A DNA stretch of 64,000 nucleotides from Pyropia haitanensis (GCA_008729055.1 SDUX01000001.1:3974485-4038484), one strand, 5' to 3'. Counted from the stretch's first letter, positions 49,467-60,155 are shown. Numbers and translations are program-made. The notes: generated by a model from the letters alone, not told the origin.

Positions 49467-49880
49467 GCTTCGGACAAAGTGCGCGCAAAAGTGGGCAAAA
49501 GTGGGCCAAAGTGGGCAAAACCCAAACACCCCATCCACGACCGTGCGGGTGGAACCTCGGACGTCGAGCGGGCGGATCTATGGCTGGAATGAAGGATGCG
49601 AGCCAGTTCGGCCGCCGGATCGCGTGCAGCATTGCTGTACAAGCAAAAGTGGGCAAAAGTGGGCAAAAGGGGCAAAAGTGGGTAGGAAGTGGGTAACGGG
49701 GCAAAAAGTGGGCAAAAAGGGGGCCAAATCCGGACACAAATGGGCGGGGGCAAAAGTTTCCAAAACTGCAAAGAAAACGGACGTGAAAGTCCCCAGCAGT
49801 GGTCCGTCCATCACACCTGGTCCACTGCGCGTTCCGCTCGTCACACTGGCGTGGACGGTGTGATGGCGGAAAACCACGTG
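49467..49880. repeat. Shortened and shuffled monomer
   Basis: Half A jumps from GGTGGGCTTCGGACA to AAGTGCGCGCAAAAGTGGGC, losing about 70 bp including the AATAAA segment. Later, the 17-base CCGTCCATCACACCTGG, normally the right arm of the hairpin, sits at about 49,804-49,820 between CAGTGGT and TCCACTGCGCG. At its usual place 49,872 goes straight from GCGGAAAA to CCACGTGGC. The arm has been moved about 60 bp upstream rather than lost. Confidence 0.6.
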
Positions 49881-50001
49881 GCAAAAACCATCCCACAATT
49901 TTGACACGTGGAAACCGGCGCTCCACAAAACACTCGTTGCATCCAACGGACGAGCCAACAAAGCGGTCGGCCAACCACCCCATGCACGACCGTGCGGGTG
50001 G

Positions 50002-50035
50002 TCTCGGACACCCCATGGCGGCTCTATGGCTGGAA
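50002..50035. repeat. Short partial duplication in half A
   Basis: After GTGCGGGTGG the copy reads TCTCGGACACCCCATGGCGG and CTCTATGGCTGG, and then restarts AACTTCGGACATTGTGCGGG. A piece of the CTATGGCTGG segment is therefore present twice. Confidence 0.55.
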
Positions 50036-50660
50036 CTTCGGACATTGTGCGGGCGGCTCTATGGCTGGAATAAAAGATGCGCGCCCATTCCGCCGCCGGA
50101 TCGTGTGCAGCATTGCTGTACACGCAAAAGTGGGCAAAAGTGGGCCAAAGTGGGCAAAAGTGGATAAGAAGCGGCCAACCACCCCATCCACGACCGTGCG
50201 GGTGGAACCTCGGACGTCGAGCGGGCGGATCTATGGCTGGAATGAAGGATGCGAGCCAGTTCGGCCGCCGGATCGCGTGCAGCATTGCTGTACAAGCAAA
50301 AGTGGGCAAAAGTGGGCAAAAGTGGGCAAAAGTGGGTAGGAAGTGGGTAAGAAGTGGGCAAAAAGTGGGCAAAAAGGGGGCCAAATCCGGACACAAATGG
50401 GCAATTGGGGGCAAGAAGTTTCCAAAACTGCAAAGAAAACGGACGTGAAAGTCCCCAGATAGTGGTCCAACAGTGGCCACAAAGTGCGCCGCGCCACCCA
50501 AACTGTCCACTGCGCGTTCCGCTCGTCACACTGGCGTGGACGGTGTGATGGCGGAAAACTTTGCACCGTCCATCACACCTGGCTGTCGGGATGCGCACGT
50601 GGCAAAAACCATCCCACAATTTTGACACGTGGAAACCGGCGCTCCACAAAACACTCGTTG

Positions 50661-50870
50661 CATTCAAGCCAACAAAAATCCGACCGGACCGTGCGGGTGG
50701 AACTTCGGACATTGTGCGGGCGGCTCTATGGCTGGAATAAAAGATGCGCGCCCATTCCGCCGCCGGAGTGCTGTTTGCTGCAAAAAGGGCGCAAAAGGGG
50801 CCAAAAGTGGGCAAAAAAGTGGCAGCGGCCAACCACCCCATCCACGACCGTGCGGGTGGAACCTGGGCAA
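50661..50870. repeat. Monomer lacking most of half B
   Basis: At 50,661-50,692 the A-half start is compressed (CATTCAAGCCAACAAAAATC directly before GACCGGACCGTGCGGG). At 50,766-50,825 the A core is altered (AGTGCTGTTTGCTGC and AAAAAGGGCGCAAAAGGGGCC). At 50,863 GTGGAACCTGGGCAAAAGTG joins the start of half B to the end of its module run, deleting roughly 120 bp. Confidence 0.6.
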
Positions 50871-52000
50871 AAGTGGGTAGGAAGTGGGTAAGAAGTGGGC
50901 AAAAAGTGGGCAAAAAGGGGGCCAAATCCGGACACAAAATGGGCAATTGGGGGCAAGAAGTTTCCAAAACTGCAAAGAAAACGGACGTGAAATCCCCAGA
51001 TAGTGGTCCAACAGTGGCCACAAAGTGCGCCGCGCCACCCAAACTGTCCACTGCGCGTTCCGCTCGTCACACTGGCGTGGACGGTGTGATGGCGGAAAAC
51101 TTTGCACCGTCCATCACACCTGGCTGTCGGGATGCCCACGTGGCAAAAACCATCCCACAATTTTGACACGTGGAAACCGGCGCTCCACCAAAAACACTCG
51201 TTGCATCCAACGGACGAGCCAACAAAGCGGTCGGCCAACCACCCCATGCACGACCGTGCGGGTGGAACTTCGGACATTGGCGGGCGGCTCTATGGCTGGA
51301 ATAAAAAGATGCGCGCCATTCCGCCGCCGGATCGTGTGCAGCATTGCTGTACACGCAAAAGTGGGCAAAAGTGGGCCAAAGTGGGCAAAAGTGGATAAGA
51401 AGCGGCCAACCACCCCATCCACGACCGTGCGGGTTGGAACCTCGGACGTCGAGCGGGCGGATCTATGGCTGGAATGAAGGATGCGAGCCAGTTCCGCCGC
51501 CGGATCGCGTGCAGCATGCTGTACAAGCAAAAGTGGGCAAAAGTGGGCAAAAGTGGGCAAAAGTGGGTAGGAAGTGGGTAAGAAGTGGGCAAAAAGTGGG
51601 GCCAAAAAGGGGGCCAAATCCGGACACAAATGGGCAATTGGGGGCAAGAAGTTTCCAAAACTGCAAAGAAAACGGACGTCAAAGTCCCCAGATAGTGGTC
51701 CAACAGTGGCCACAAAGTGCGCCGCGCCACCCAAACTGTCCACTGCGCGTTCCGCTCGTCACACTGGCGTGGACGGTGTGATGGCGGAAACTTTGCACCG
51801 TCCATCACACCTGGCTGTCGGGATCCCCACGTGGCAAAAACCATCCCACAATTTTGACACGTGGAAACCGGCGCTCCACAAAACACTCGTTGCATCCAAC
51901 GGACGAGCCAACAAAGCGGTCGGCCAACCACCCCATGCACGACCGTGCGGGTGGAACTTCGGACATTGTGCGGGCGGCTCTATGGCTGGAATAAAAGATG

Positions 52001-55000
52001 CGCGCCCATTCCGCCGCCGGATCGTGTGCAGCATTGCTGTACACGCAAAAGTGGGCAAAAGTGGGCCAAAGTGGGCAAAAGTGGATAAGAAGCGGCCAAC
52101 CACCCCATCCACGACCGTGCGGGTGGAACCTCGGACGTCGAGCGGGCGGATCTATGGCTGGAATGAAGGATGCGAGCCAGTTCGGCCGCCGGATCGCGTG
52201 CAGCATGCTGTACAAGCAAAAGTGGGCAAAAGTGGGCAAAAGTGGGCAAAAGTGGGTAGGAAGTGGGTAAGAAGTGGGCAAAAAGTGGGCAAAAAGGGGG
52301 CCAAATCCGGACACAAATGGGCAATTGGGGGCAAGAAGTTTCCAAAACTGCAAAGAAAACGGACGTGAAAGTCCCCAGATAGTGGTCCAACAGTGGCCAC
52401 AAAGTGCGCCGCGCCACCCAAACTGTCCACTGCGCGTTCCGCTCGTCACACTGGCGTGGACGGTGTGATGGCGGAAAACTTTGCACCGTCCATCACACCT
52501 GGCTGTCGGGATGCGCACGTGGCAAAAACCATCCCACAATTTTGACACGTGGAAACCGGCGCTCCACAAAACACTCGTTGCATCCAACGGACGAGCCAAC
52601 AAAGCGGTCGGCCAACCACCCCATGCACGACCGTGCGGGTGGAACCTCGGACATTGTGCGGGCGGCTCTATGGCTGTAATAAAAGATGCGCGCCCATTCC
52701 GCCGCCGGATCGTGTGCAGCATTGCTGTACACGCAAAAGTGGGCAAAAGTGGGCCAAAGTGGGCAAAAGTGGATAAGAAGCGGCCAACCACCCCATCCAC
52801 GACCGTGCGGGTGGAACCTCGGACGTCGAGCGGGCGGATCTATGGCTGGAATGAAGGATGCGAGCCAGTTCGGCCGCCGGATCGCGTGCAGCATTGCTGT
52901 ACAAGCAAAAGTGGGCAAAGTGGGCAAAAGTGGGCAAAAGTGGGTAGGAAGTGGGTAAGAAGTGGGCAAAAAGTGGGCAAAAAGGGGCCAAATCCGGACA
53001 CAAATGGGCAATTGGGGGCAAGAAGTTTCCAAAACTGCAAAGAAAACGGACGTGAAAGTCCCCAGATAGTGGTCCAACAGTGGCCACAAAGTGCGCCGCG
53101 CCACCCAAACTGTCCACTGCGCGTTCCGCTCGTCACACTGGCGTGGACGGTGTGATGGCGGAAAACTTTGCACCGTCCATCACACCTGGCTGTCGGGATC
53201 CCCACGTGGCAAAAACCATCCCACAATTTTGACACGTGGAAACCGGCGCTCCACAAAACACTCGTTGCATCCAACGGACGAGCCAACAAAGCGGTCGGCC
53301 AACCACCCCATGCACGACCGTGCGGGTGGAACTTCGGACATTGTGCGGGCGGCTCTATGGCTGGAATAAAAGATGCGCGCCCATTCCGCCGCCGGATCGT
53401 GTGCAGCATTGCTGTACACGCAAAAGTGGGCAAAAGTGGGCCAAAGTGGGCAAAAGTGGATAAGAAGCGGCCAACCACCCCATCCACGACCGTGCGGGTG
53501 GAACCTCGGACGTCGAGCGGGCGGATCTATGGCTGGAATGAAGGATGCGAGCCATTCGGCCGCCGGATCGCGTGCAGCATTGCTGTACAAGCAAAAGTGG
53601 GCAAAAGTGGGCAAAAGTGGGCAAAAGTGGGTAGGAAGTGGGTAAGAAGTGGGCAAAAAGTGGGCAAAAAGGGGGCCAAATCCGGACACAAATGGGCAAT
53701 TGGGGGCAAGAAGTTTCCAAAACTGCAAAGAAAACGGACGTGAAAGTCCCCAGATAGTGGTCCAACAGTGGCCACAAAGTGCGCCGCGCCACCCAAACTG
53801 TCCACTGCGCGTTCCGCTCGTCACACTGGCGTGGACGGTGTGATGGCGGAAAACTTTGCACCGTCCATCACACCTGGCTGTCGGGATCCCACGTGGCAAA
53901 AACCATCCCACAATTTTGACACGTGGAAACCGGCGCTCCACAAAACACTCGTTGCATCCAACGGACGAGCCAACAAAGCGGTCGGCCAACCACCCCATGC
54001 ACGACCGTGCGGGTGGAACCTCGGACATTGTGCGGGCGGCTCTATGGCTGTAATAAAAGATGCGCGCCCATTCCGCCGCCGGATCGTGTGCAGCATTGCT
54101 GTACACGCAAAAGTGGGCAAAAGTGGGCCAAAGTGGGCAAAAGTGGATAAGAAGCGGCCAACCACCCCATCCACGACCGTGCGGGTGGAACCTCGGACGT
54201 CGAGCGGGCGGATCTATGGCTGGAATGAAGGATGCGAGCCAGTTCGGCCGCCGGATCGCGTGCAGCATTGCTGTACAAGCAAAAGTGGGCAAAAGTGGGC
54301 AAAAGTGGGCAAAAGTGGGTAGGAAGTGGGTAAGAAGTGGGCAAAAAGTGGGCAAAAAGGGGGCCAAATCCGGACACAAATGGGCAATTGGGGGCAAGAA
54401 GTTTCCAAAACTGCAAAGAAAACGGACGTGAAAGTCCCCAGATAGTGGTCCAACAGTGGCCACAAAGTGCGCCGCGCCACCCAAACTGTCCACTGCGCGT
54501 TCCGCTCGTCACACTGGCGTGGACGGTGTGATGGCGGAAAACTTTGCACCGTCCATCACACCTGGCTGTCGGGATCCCCACGTGGCAAAAACCATCCCAC
54601 AATTTTGACACGTGGAAACCGGCGCTCCACAAAACACTCGTTGCATCCAGCGGACGAGCCAACAAAGCGGTCGGCCAACCACCCCATGCACGACCGTGCG
54701 GGTGGAACTTCGGACATTGTGCGGGCGGCTCTATGGCTGGAATAAAAGATGCGCGCCCATTCCGCCGCCGGATCGTGTGCAGCATTGCTGTACACGCAAA
54801 AGTGGGCAAAAGTGGGCCAAAGTGGGCAAAAGTGGATAAGAAGCGGCCAACCACCCCATCCACGACCGTGCGGGTGGAACCTCGGACGTCGAGCGGGCGG
54901 ATCTATGGCTGGAATGAAGGATGCGAGCCAATTCGGCCGCCGGATCGCGTGCAGCATTGCTGTACAAGCAAAAGTGGGCAAAAGTGGGCAAAAGTGGGCA

Positions 55001-58000
55001 AAAGTGGGTAGGAAGTGGGTAAGAAGTGGGCAAAAAGTGGGCAAAAAGGGGGCCAAATCCGGACACAAATGGGCAATTGGGGGCAAGAAGTTTCCAAAAC
55101 TGCAAAGAAAACGGACGTGAAAGTCCCCAGATAGTGGTCCAACAGTGGCCACAAAGTGCGCCGCGCCACCCAAACTGTCCACTGCGCGTTCCGCTCGTCA
55201 CACTGGCGTGGACGGTGTGATGGCGGAAAACTTTGCACCGTCCATCACACCTGGCTGTCGGGATCCCCACGTGGCAAAAACCATCCCACAATTTTGACAC
55301 GTGGAAACCGGCGCTCCACAAAACACTCGTTGCATCCAACGGACGAGCCAACAAAGCGGTCGGCCAACCACCCCATGCACGACCGTGCGGGTGGAACCTC
55401 GGACATTGTGCGGGCGGCTCTATGGCTGTAATAAAAGATGCGCGCCCATTCCGCCGCCGGATCGTGTGCAGCATTGCTGTACACGCAAAAGTGGGCAAAA
55501 GTGGGCCAAAGTGGGCAAAAGTGGATAAGAAGCGGCCAACCACCCCATCCACGACCGTGCGGGTGGAACCTCGGACGTCGAGCGGGCGGATCTATGGCTG
55601 GAATGAAGGATGCGAGCCAGTTCGGCCGCCGGATCGCGTGCAGCATTGCTGTACAAGCAAAAGTGGGCAAAAGTGGGCAAAAGTGGGCAAAAGTGGGTAG
55701 GAAGTGGGTAAGAAGTGGGCAAAAAGTGGGCAAAAAGGGGGCCAAATCCGGACACAAATGGGCAATTGGGGGCAAGAAGTTTCCAAAACTGCAAAGAAAA
55801 CGGACGTGAAAGTCCCCAGATAGTGGTCCAACAGTGGCCACAAAGTGCGCCGCGCCACCCAAACTGTCCACTGCGCGTTCCGCTCGTCACACTGGCGTGG
55901 ACGGTGTGATGGCGGAAAACTTTGCACCGTCCATCACACCTGGCTGTCGGGATCCCCACGTGGCAAAAACCATCCCACAATTTTTACACGTGGAAACCGG
56001 CGCTCCACAAAACACTCGTTGCATCCAGCGGACGAGCCAACAAAGCGGTCGGCCAACCACCCCATGCACGACCGTGCGGGTGGAACTTCGGACATTGTGC
56101 GGGCGGCTCTATGGCTGGAATAAAAGATGCGCGCCCATTCCGCCGCCGGATCGTGTGCAGCATTGCTGTACACGCAAAAGTGGGCAAAAGTGGGCCAAAG
56201 TGGGCAAAAGTGGATAAGAAGCGGCCAACCACCCCATCCACGACCGTGCGGGTGGAACCTCGGACGTCGAGCGGGCGGATCTATGGCTGGAATGAAGGAT
56301 GCGAGCCAATTCGGCCGCCGGATCGCGTGCAGCATTGCTGTACAAGCAAAAGTGGGCAAAAGTGGGCAAAAGTGGGCAAAAGTGGGTAGGAAGTGGGTAA
56401 GAAGTGGGCAAAAAGTGGGCAAAAAGGGGGCCAAATCCGGACACAAATGGGCAATTGGGGGCAAGAAGTTTCCAAAACTGCAAAGAAAACGGACGTGAAA
56501 GTCCCCAGATAGTGGTCCAACAGTGGCCACAAAGTGCGCCGCGCCACCCAAACTGTCCACTGCGCGTTCCGCTCGTCACACTGGCGTGGACGGTGTGATG
56601 GCGGAAAACTTTGCACCGTCCATCACACCTGGCTGTCGGGATCCCCACGTGGCAAAAACCATCCCACAATTTTGACACGTGGAAACCGGCGCTCCACAAA
56701 ACACTCGTTGCATCCAACGGACGAGCCAACAAAGCGGTCGGCCAACCACCCCATGCACGACCGTGCGGGTGGAACCTCGGACATTGTGCGGGCGGCTCTA
56801 TGGCTGTAATAAAAGATGCGCGCCCATTCCGCCGCCGGATCGTGTGCAGCATTGCTGTACACGCAAAAGTGGGCAAAAGTGGGCCAAAGTGGGCAAAAGT
56901 GGATAAGAAGCGGCCAACCACCCCATCCACGACCGTGCGGGTGGAACCTCGGACGTCGAGCGGGCGGATCTATGGCTGGAATGAAGGATGCGAGCCAGTT
57001 CGGCCGCCGGATCGCGTGCAGCATTGCTGTACAAGCAAAAGTGGGCAAAAGTGGGCAAAAGTGGGCAAAAGTGGGTAGGAAGTGGGTAAGAAGTGGGCAA
57101 AAAGTGGGCAAAAAGGGGGCCAAATCCGGACACAAATGGGCAATTGGGGGCAAGAAGTTTCCAAAACTGCAAAGAAAACGGACGTGAAAGTCCCCAGATA
57201 GTGGTCCAACAGTGGCCACAAAGTGCGCCGCGCCACCCAAACTGTCCACTGCGCGTTCCGCTCGTCACACTGGCGTGGACGGTGTGATGGCGGAAAACTT
57301 TGCACCGTCCATCACACCTGGCTGTCGGGATCCCCACGTGGCAAAAACCATCCCACAATTTTGACACGTGGAAACCGGCGCTCCACAAAACACTCGTTGC
57401 ATCCAGCGGACGAGCCAACAAAGCGGTCGGCCAACCACCCCATGCACGACCGTGCGGGTGGAACTTCGGACATTGTGCGGGCGGCTCTATGGCTGGAATA
57501 AAAGATGCGCGCCCATTCCGCCGCCGGATCGTGTGCAGCATTGCTGTACACGCAAAAGTGGGCAAAAGTGGGCCAAAGTGGGCAAAAGTGGATAAGAAGC
57601 GGCCAACCACCCCATCCACGACCGTGCGGGTGGAACCTCGGACGTCGAGCGGGCGGATCTATGGCTGGAATGAAGGATGCGAGCCAATTCGGCCGCCGGA
57701 TCGCGTGCAGCATTGCTGTACAAGCAAAAGTGGGCAAAAGTGGGCAAAAGTGGGCAAAAGTGGGTAGGAAGTGGGTAAGAAGTGGGCAAAAAGTGGGCAA
57801 AAAGGGGGCCAAATCCGGACACAAATGGGCAATTGGGGGCAAGAAGTTTCCAAAACTGCAAAGAAAACGGACGTGAAAGTCCCCAGATAGTGGTCCAACA
57901 GTGGCCACAAAGTGCGCCGCGCCACCCAAACTGTCCACTGCGCGTTCCGCTCGTCACACTGGCGTGGACGGTGTGATGGCGGAAAACTTTGCACCGTCCA

Positions 58001-58639
58001 TCACACCTGGCTGTCGGGATCCCCACGTGGCAAAAACCATCCCACAATTTTGACACGTGGAAACCGGCGCTCCACAAAACACTCGTTGCATCCAACGGAC
58101 GAGCCAACAAAGCGGTCGGCCAACCACCCCATGCACGACCGTGCGGGTGGAACCTCGGACATTGTGCGGGCGGCTCTATGGCTGGAATAAAAGATGCGCG
58201 CCCATTCCGCCGCCGGATCGTGTGCAGCATTGCTGTACACGCAAAAGTGGGCAAAAGTGGGCCAAAGTGGGCAAAAATGGATAAGAAGCGGCCAACCACC
58301 CCATCCACGACCGTGCGGGTGGAACCTCGGACGTCGAGCGGGCGGATCTATGGCTGGAATGAAGGATGCGAGCCAGTTCGGCCGCCGGATCGCGTGCAGC
58401 ATTGCTGTACAAGCAAAAGTGGGCAAAAGTGGGCAAAAGTGGGCAAAAGTGGGTAGGAAGTGGGTAAGAAGTGGGCAAAAAGTGGGCAAAAAGGGGGCCA
58501 AATCCGGACACAAATGGGCAATTGGGGGCAAGAAGTTTCCAAAACTGCAAAGAAAACGGACGTGAAAGTCCCCAGATAGTGGTCCAACAGTGGCCACAAA
58601 GGGCGCCGCGCCACCCAAACTGTCCTCTGCGCGTTCCGC
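52001..58639. repeat. Satellite array, dimeric higher-order repeat next to unique DNA
   Basis: Clean 688/689-bp monomers alternate between two types. Type a has GCATCCAGCGG, AACTTCGGACATT, GGCTGGAATAAAAG and GAGCCAATTCGG; type b has GCATCCAACGG, AACCTCGGACATT, GGCTGTAATAAAAG and GAGCCAGTTCGG. With the hairpin as reference, the order is b at about 52,480, a-like 53,168, b 53,856, a 54,544, b 55,233, a 55,922, b 56,611, a 57,300. The final copy at 57,989 has the b variants but GGCTGGAATAAAAG. Full four-marker alternation holds from 54.5 to 57.98 kb. The last copy breaks off at GCGTTCCGC (58,639). Confidence 0.88.
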
Positions 58640-58722
58640 ACGAGGCCTAGCCGCTGCTGATTTGAGTCCGCAAGTGCCGCCAGAGCATCTGCGCTTCTCT
58701 ACCAGAACTTTCCTGTTTATCG

Positions 58723-58932
58723 TCAAGCGTCGTCTTCCTCACCAGCCAAAACCATGTCAATCGTCTCGTCAATGGCCTGGGAGTCGTCCTTTGCCGCCAG
58801 CCAGCACCGGGAAACCTGCTCTTTGTGCTCCTGCCCGACTCCCTCGATATGACCAGACGTGATGGCCACACGACTAGACCAGCAGGCGGCTCGGCCGGGA
58901 CGGCTGAACGGCGGGCACACGTCATTGCTCAT
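58723..58932 (-). CDS. Small hypothetical protein or terminal exon (69 aa), unrecognised
   Basis: The frame runs from ATG at 58,932 down to TGA at 58,723-58,725. I do not recognise a family. The last 40 residues read like genuine protein: hydrophilic, helix-compatible and acidic (GHIEGVGQEHKEQVSRC, then AIDETIDMVLAGEEDDA at the C terminus), with mostly C- or G-ending codons. The first 30 residues are less convincing (Pro/Arg/Ser-rich), so the true exon may start further in, after a splice site. Its stop lies only about 85 bp from the satellite edge. A second open frame on the same strand ends at 58,932 and may or may not be related. A chance frame is the main alternative. Confidence 0.22.
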   Translation of the reverse strand: MSNDVCPPFSRPGRAACWSSRVAITSGHIEGVGQEHKEQVSRCWLAAKDDSQAIDETIDMVLAGEEDDA

Positions 58933-59246
58933 TACTCTTTGTACTTGACATGATTATCAGCGTCGTACGGTTCTAAGTGCGCAACCAAGAATTTAGATGT
59001 CAGCCGGGCATGGAGACAGTACGCTGTAGAGGAATTGATCTCGGGATATCTGGCTTGGTTATGTGCGGACCACACAAAACCAAGCCACACTTGGCCTCTG
59101 TTTCGTCGACTTCGGAGCCCCGCGCACCAGGCGCTCGCCGCGGCGGGCAACAGGTACAGTCTGTATCCGGTCAAGTCCCACGCGAGCCAGCAGGCACGGA
59201 TAGGGTCGGTTCAGTGTCGGCCGAGTCGCGTGATCCGCTCGGCTGG

Positions 59247-60047
59247 CCAATCAGTGCGCTTCCGCACTGTCGCTCTCGAGATAACTAAACGACTGCCTGT
59301 AAAGGACCTCATCGACGGCGCGAGGTTACAGCCCATCCCAGGATGGGCTCGATGCGCAAACCGTCGCGCATCGGACGGCGCGTCGAAACCCAGTTTCGAT
59401 GGTTGACACTGCATTAAAAAAAGTCGATGCGGGTGTCGATGCGCAAAACGTCAGAGCTGACGATGGTGCGTTTTTGGGACCCTCCCGCCGCGCCCGCCTC
59501 TGCGGCACGGTGGTTCCAACTGATTTTTGCCCATATGACTTTATGCAGGCCGCCGCGTGGACCAATCAACATAGACAAACTACATTGGATCGAAACTTAT
59601 ACACAATCTGATTGGATAGCCGCGGAGCCGACTTGTTTAATGCGCTGACACTCGTGCCTCCTTTGTCAGTGAGATTGTCGACCACCGGTGCCGCCTGCCA
59701 GCTGGCGTCTACCGCCCGCGCACGCTGCGCACTCGCCACGCTATGCGCCTCGGCAACCGCAGCGGCGGCGACGAGCTGCTGCCCAACGCAGAGGGCGTCA
59801 TGTTGCCATGCCTGGCGCGTGCGCGGCGACAGCCAGCGCCTGCCGTCCGGCGCGCTGGTCGCGGCTCCCCCGCGTGGTCGAGTGAATGACCGACGCAGTC
59901 GCGACGCCGCGTTTCAGCTCCCCCCCACCCACCGCGCGTACGACCACCCGCCGCCCCGTCTCTTCGGTGGACCTTGTGGTGGATGTTGACTGGGCGACGC
60001 GGCGGCAGCGTAGCGTGGTGGACACGCAGGCCACGGCTGGCTATTGG
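59247..60047. promoter_or_regulatory. Candidate CCAAT boxes upstream of the malic enzyme gene
   Basis: CCAAT or ATTGG occurs at 59,247-59,251 (GGCCAATCAG), 59,562-59,566 (GACCAATCAA), 59,584-59,588 and 59,611-59,615 (CTGATTGGAT) in inverse orientation, and 60,043-60,047 (GCTATTGGTC). Three have flanks close to the NF-Y consensus (purine-purine-CCAAT-C/G-A/G). They lie 110-910 bp before the start codon. I see no clear TATA box. Function is inferred from motif likeness alone. Confidence 0.35.
59331..59462. repeat. Cluster of inverted repeats with a near-duplicate 17-mer
   Basis: Three perfect inverted repeats lie within 132 bp. GCCCATCC-CA-GGATGGGC is at 59,331-59,348. CGATGCGC-8 nt-GCGCATCG is at 59,350-59,373. 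CGTCAG-AG-CTGACG is at 59,449-59,462. The string TCGATGCGCAAACCGTC (59,349-59,365) recurs with one change as TCGATGCGCAAAACGTC at 59,436-59,452, and TCGATGCG appears once more at about 59,423. A seven-A run lies between them near 59,416-59,422. They may be protein-binding sites or hairpins. Confidence 0.6.
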
Positions 60048-60152
60048 TCTCTACGGCCGGGGATCGTGTTGTGTGTGCCACGGCCGGTGGTTGGATGCCT
60101 GCCGGGTCCTGCATCGGGAGCACCCGAGTGGGGGGGGCGTGTGGTGACCTAG
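59886..60152 (+). other. 88-codon upstream open frame, in frame with the malic enzyme
   Basis: ATG at 59,886 opens a frame that ends at TAG 60,150-60,152. It is in the same frame as the malic enzyme and separated from its ATG by a single further codon (TCC). The predicted peptide is rich in Thr, Arg and Val (RTTTRRPVSSVDLVVDVDW region) and matches nothing I know. It could be a regulatory upstream frame, an extension joined by rare readthrough, or chance in GC-rich DNA where stops are scarce. Confidence 0.25.
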
Positions 60153-60155
60153 TCC

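Larger units (their letters stand above)
36953..52000. repeat. Satellite array, family II with scattered indels and rearranged copies
   Basis: About 22 monomers of family II. Stretches such as 37,130-39,200, 42,440-44,400 and 47,220-49,460 are nearly clean; others (44,580-47,150 and 47,830-48,600) carry frequent one-base deletions in GG, CC and TT pairs. Several monomers are rearranged while their sequence is otherwise clean: 39,211-39,437, 40,500-40,845, 49,467-49,880, 50,002-50,035 and 50,661-50,870. No gene is supported. Confidence 0.9.
58640..60155. other. Unique intergenic region upstream of the malic enzyme gene
   Basis: Satellite similarity stops abruptly at 58,639 and does not return. 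GC content is moderate up to about 59,650 and then rises. Recognisable elements are a short open frame on the minus strand (58,723-58,932), a cluster of inverted repeats (59,331-59,462), several CCAAT/ATTGG boxes (59,247-60,047) and an 88-codon frame ending just before the malic enzyme start (59,886-60,152). I see no tRNA, rRNA or mobile-element gene. Confidence 0.75.

Noticed and set aside
1..58639. CRISPR array
   Set aside because: The repeat unit is hundreds of bases long with no unique spacers; the 10-bp modules are contiguous and identical, not separated by variable spacers.
1..58639. Ribosomal DNA or intergenic-spacer repeat
   Set aside because: No stretch resembles conserved small- or large-subunit rRNA or 5S sequence, and each monomer is fully accounted for by the 172-bp halves, modules, hairpin and CACGTG region.
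59612..59989. 125-codon + strand frame upstream of the malic enzyme gene
   Set aside because: The composition is patternless Ala/Arg/Cys-rich, it overlaps other frames of similar length, and there is no family signature.
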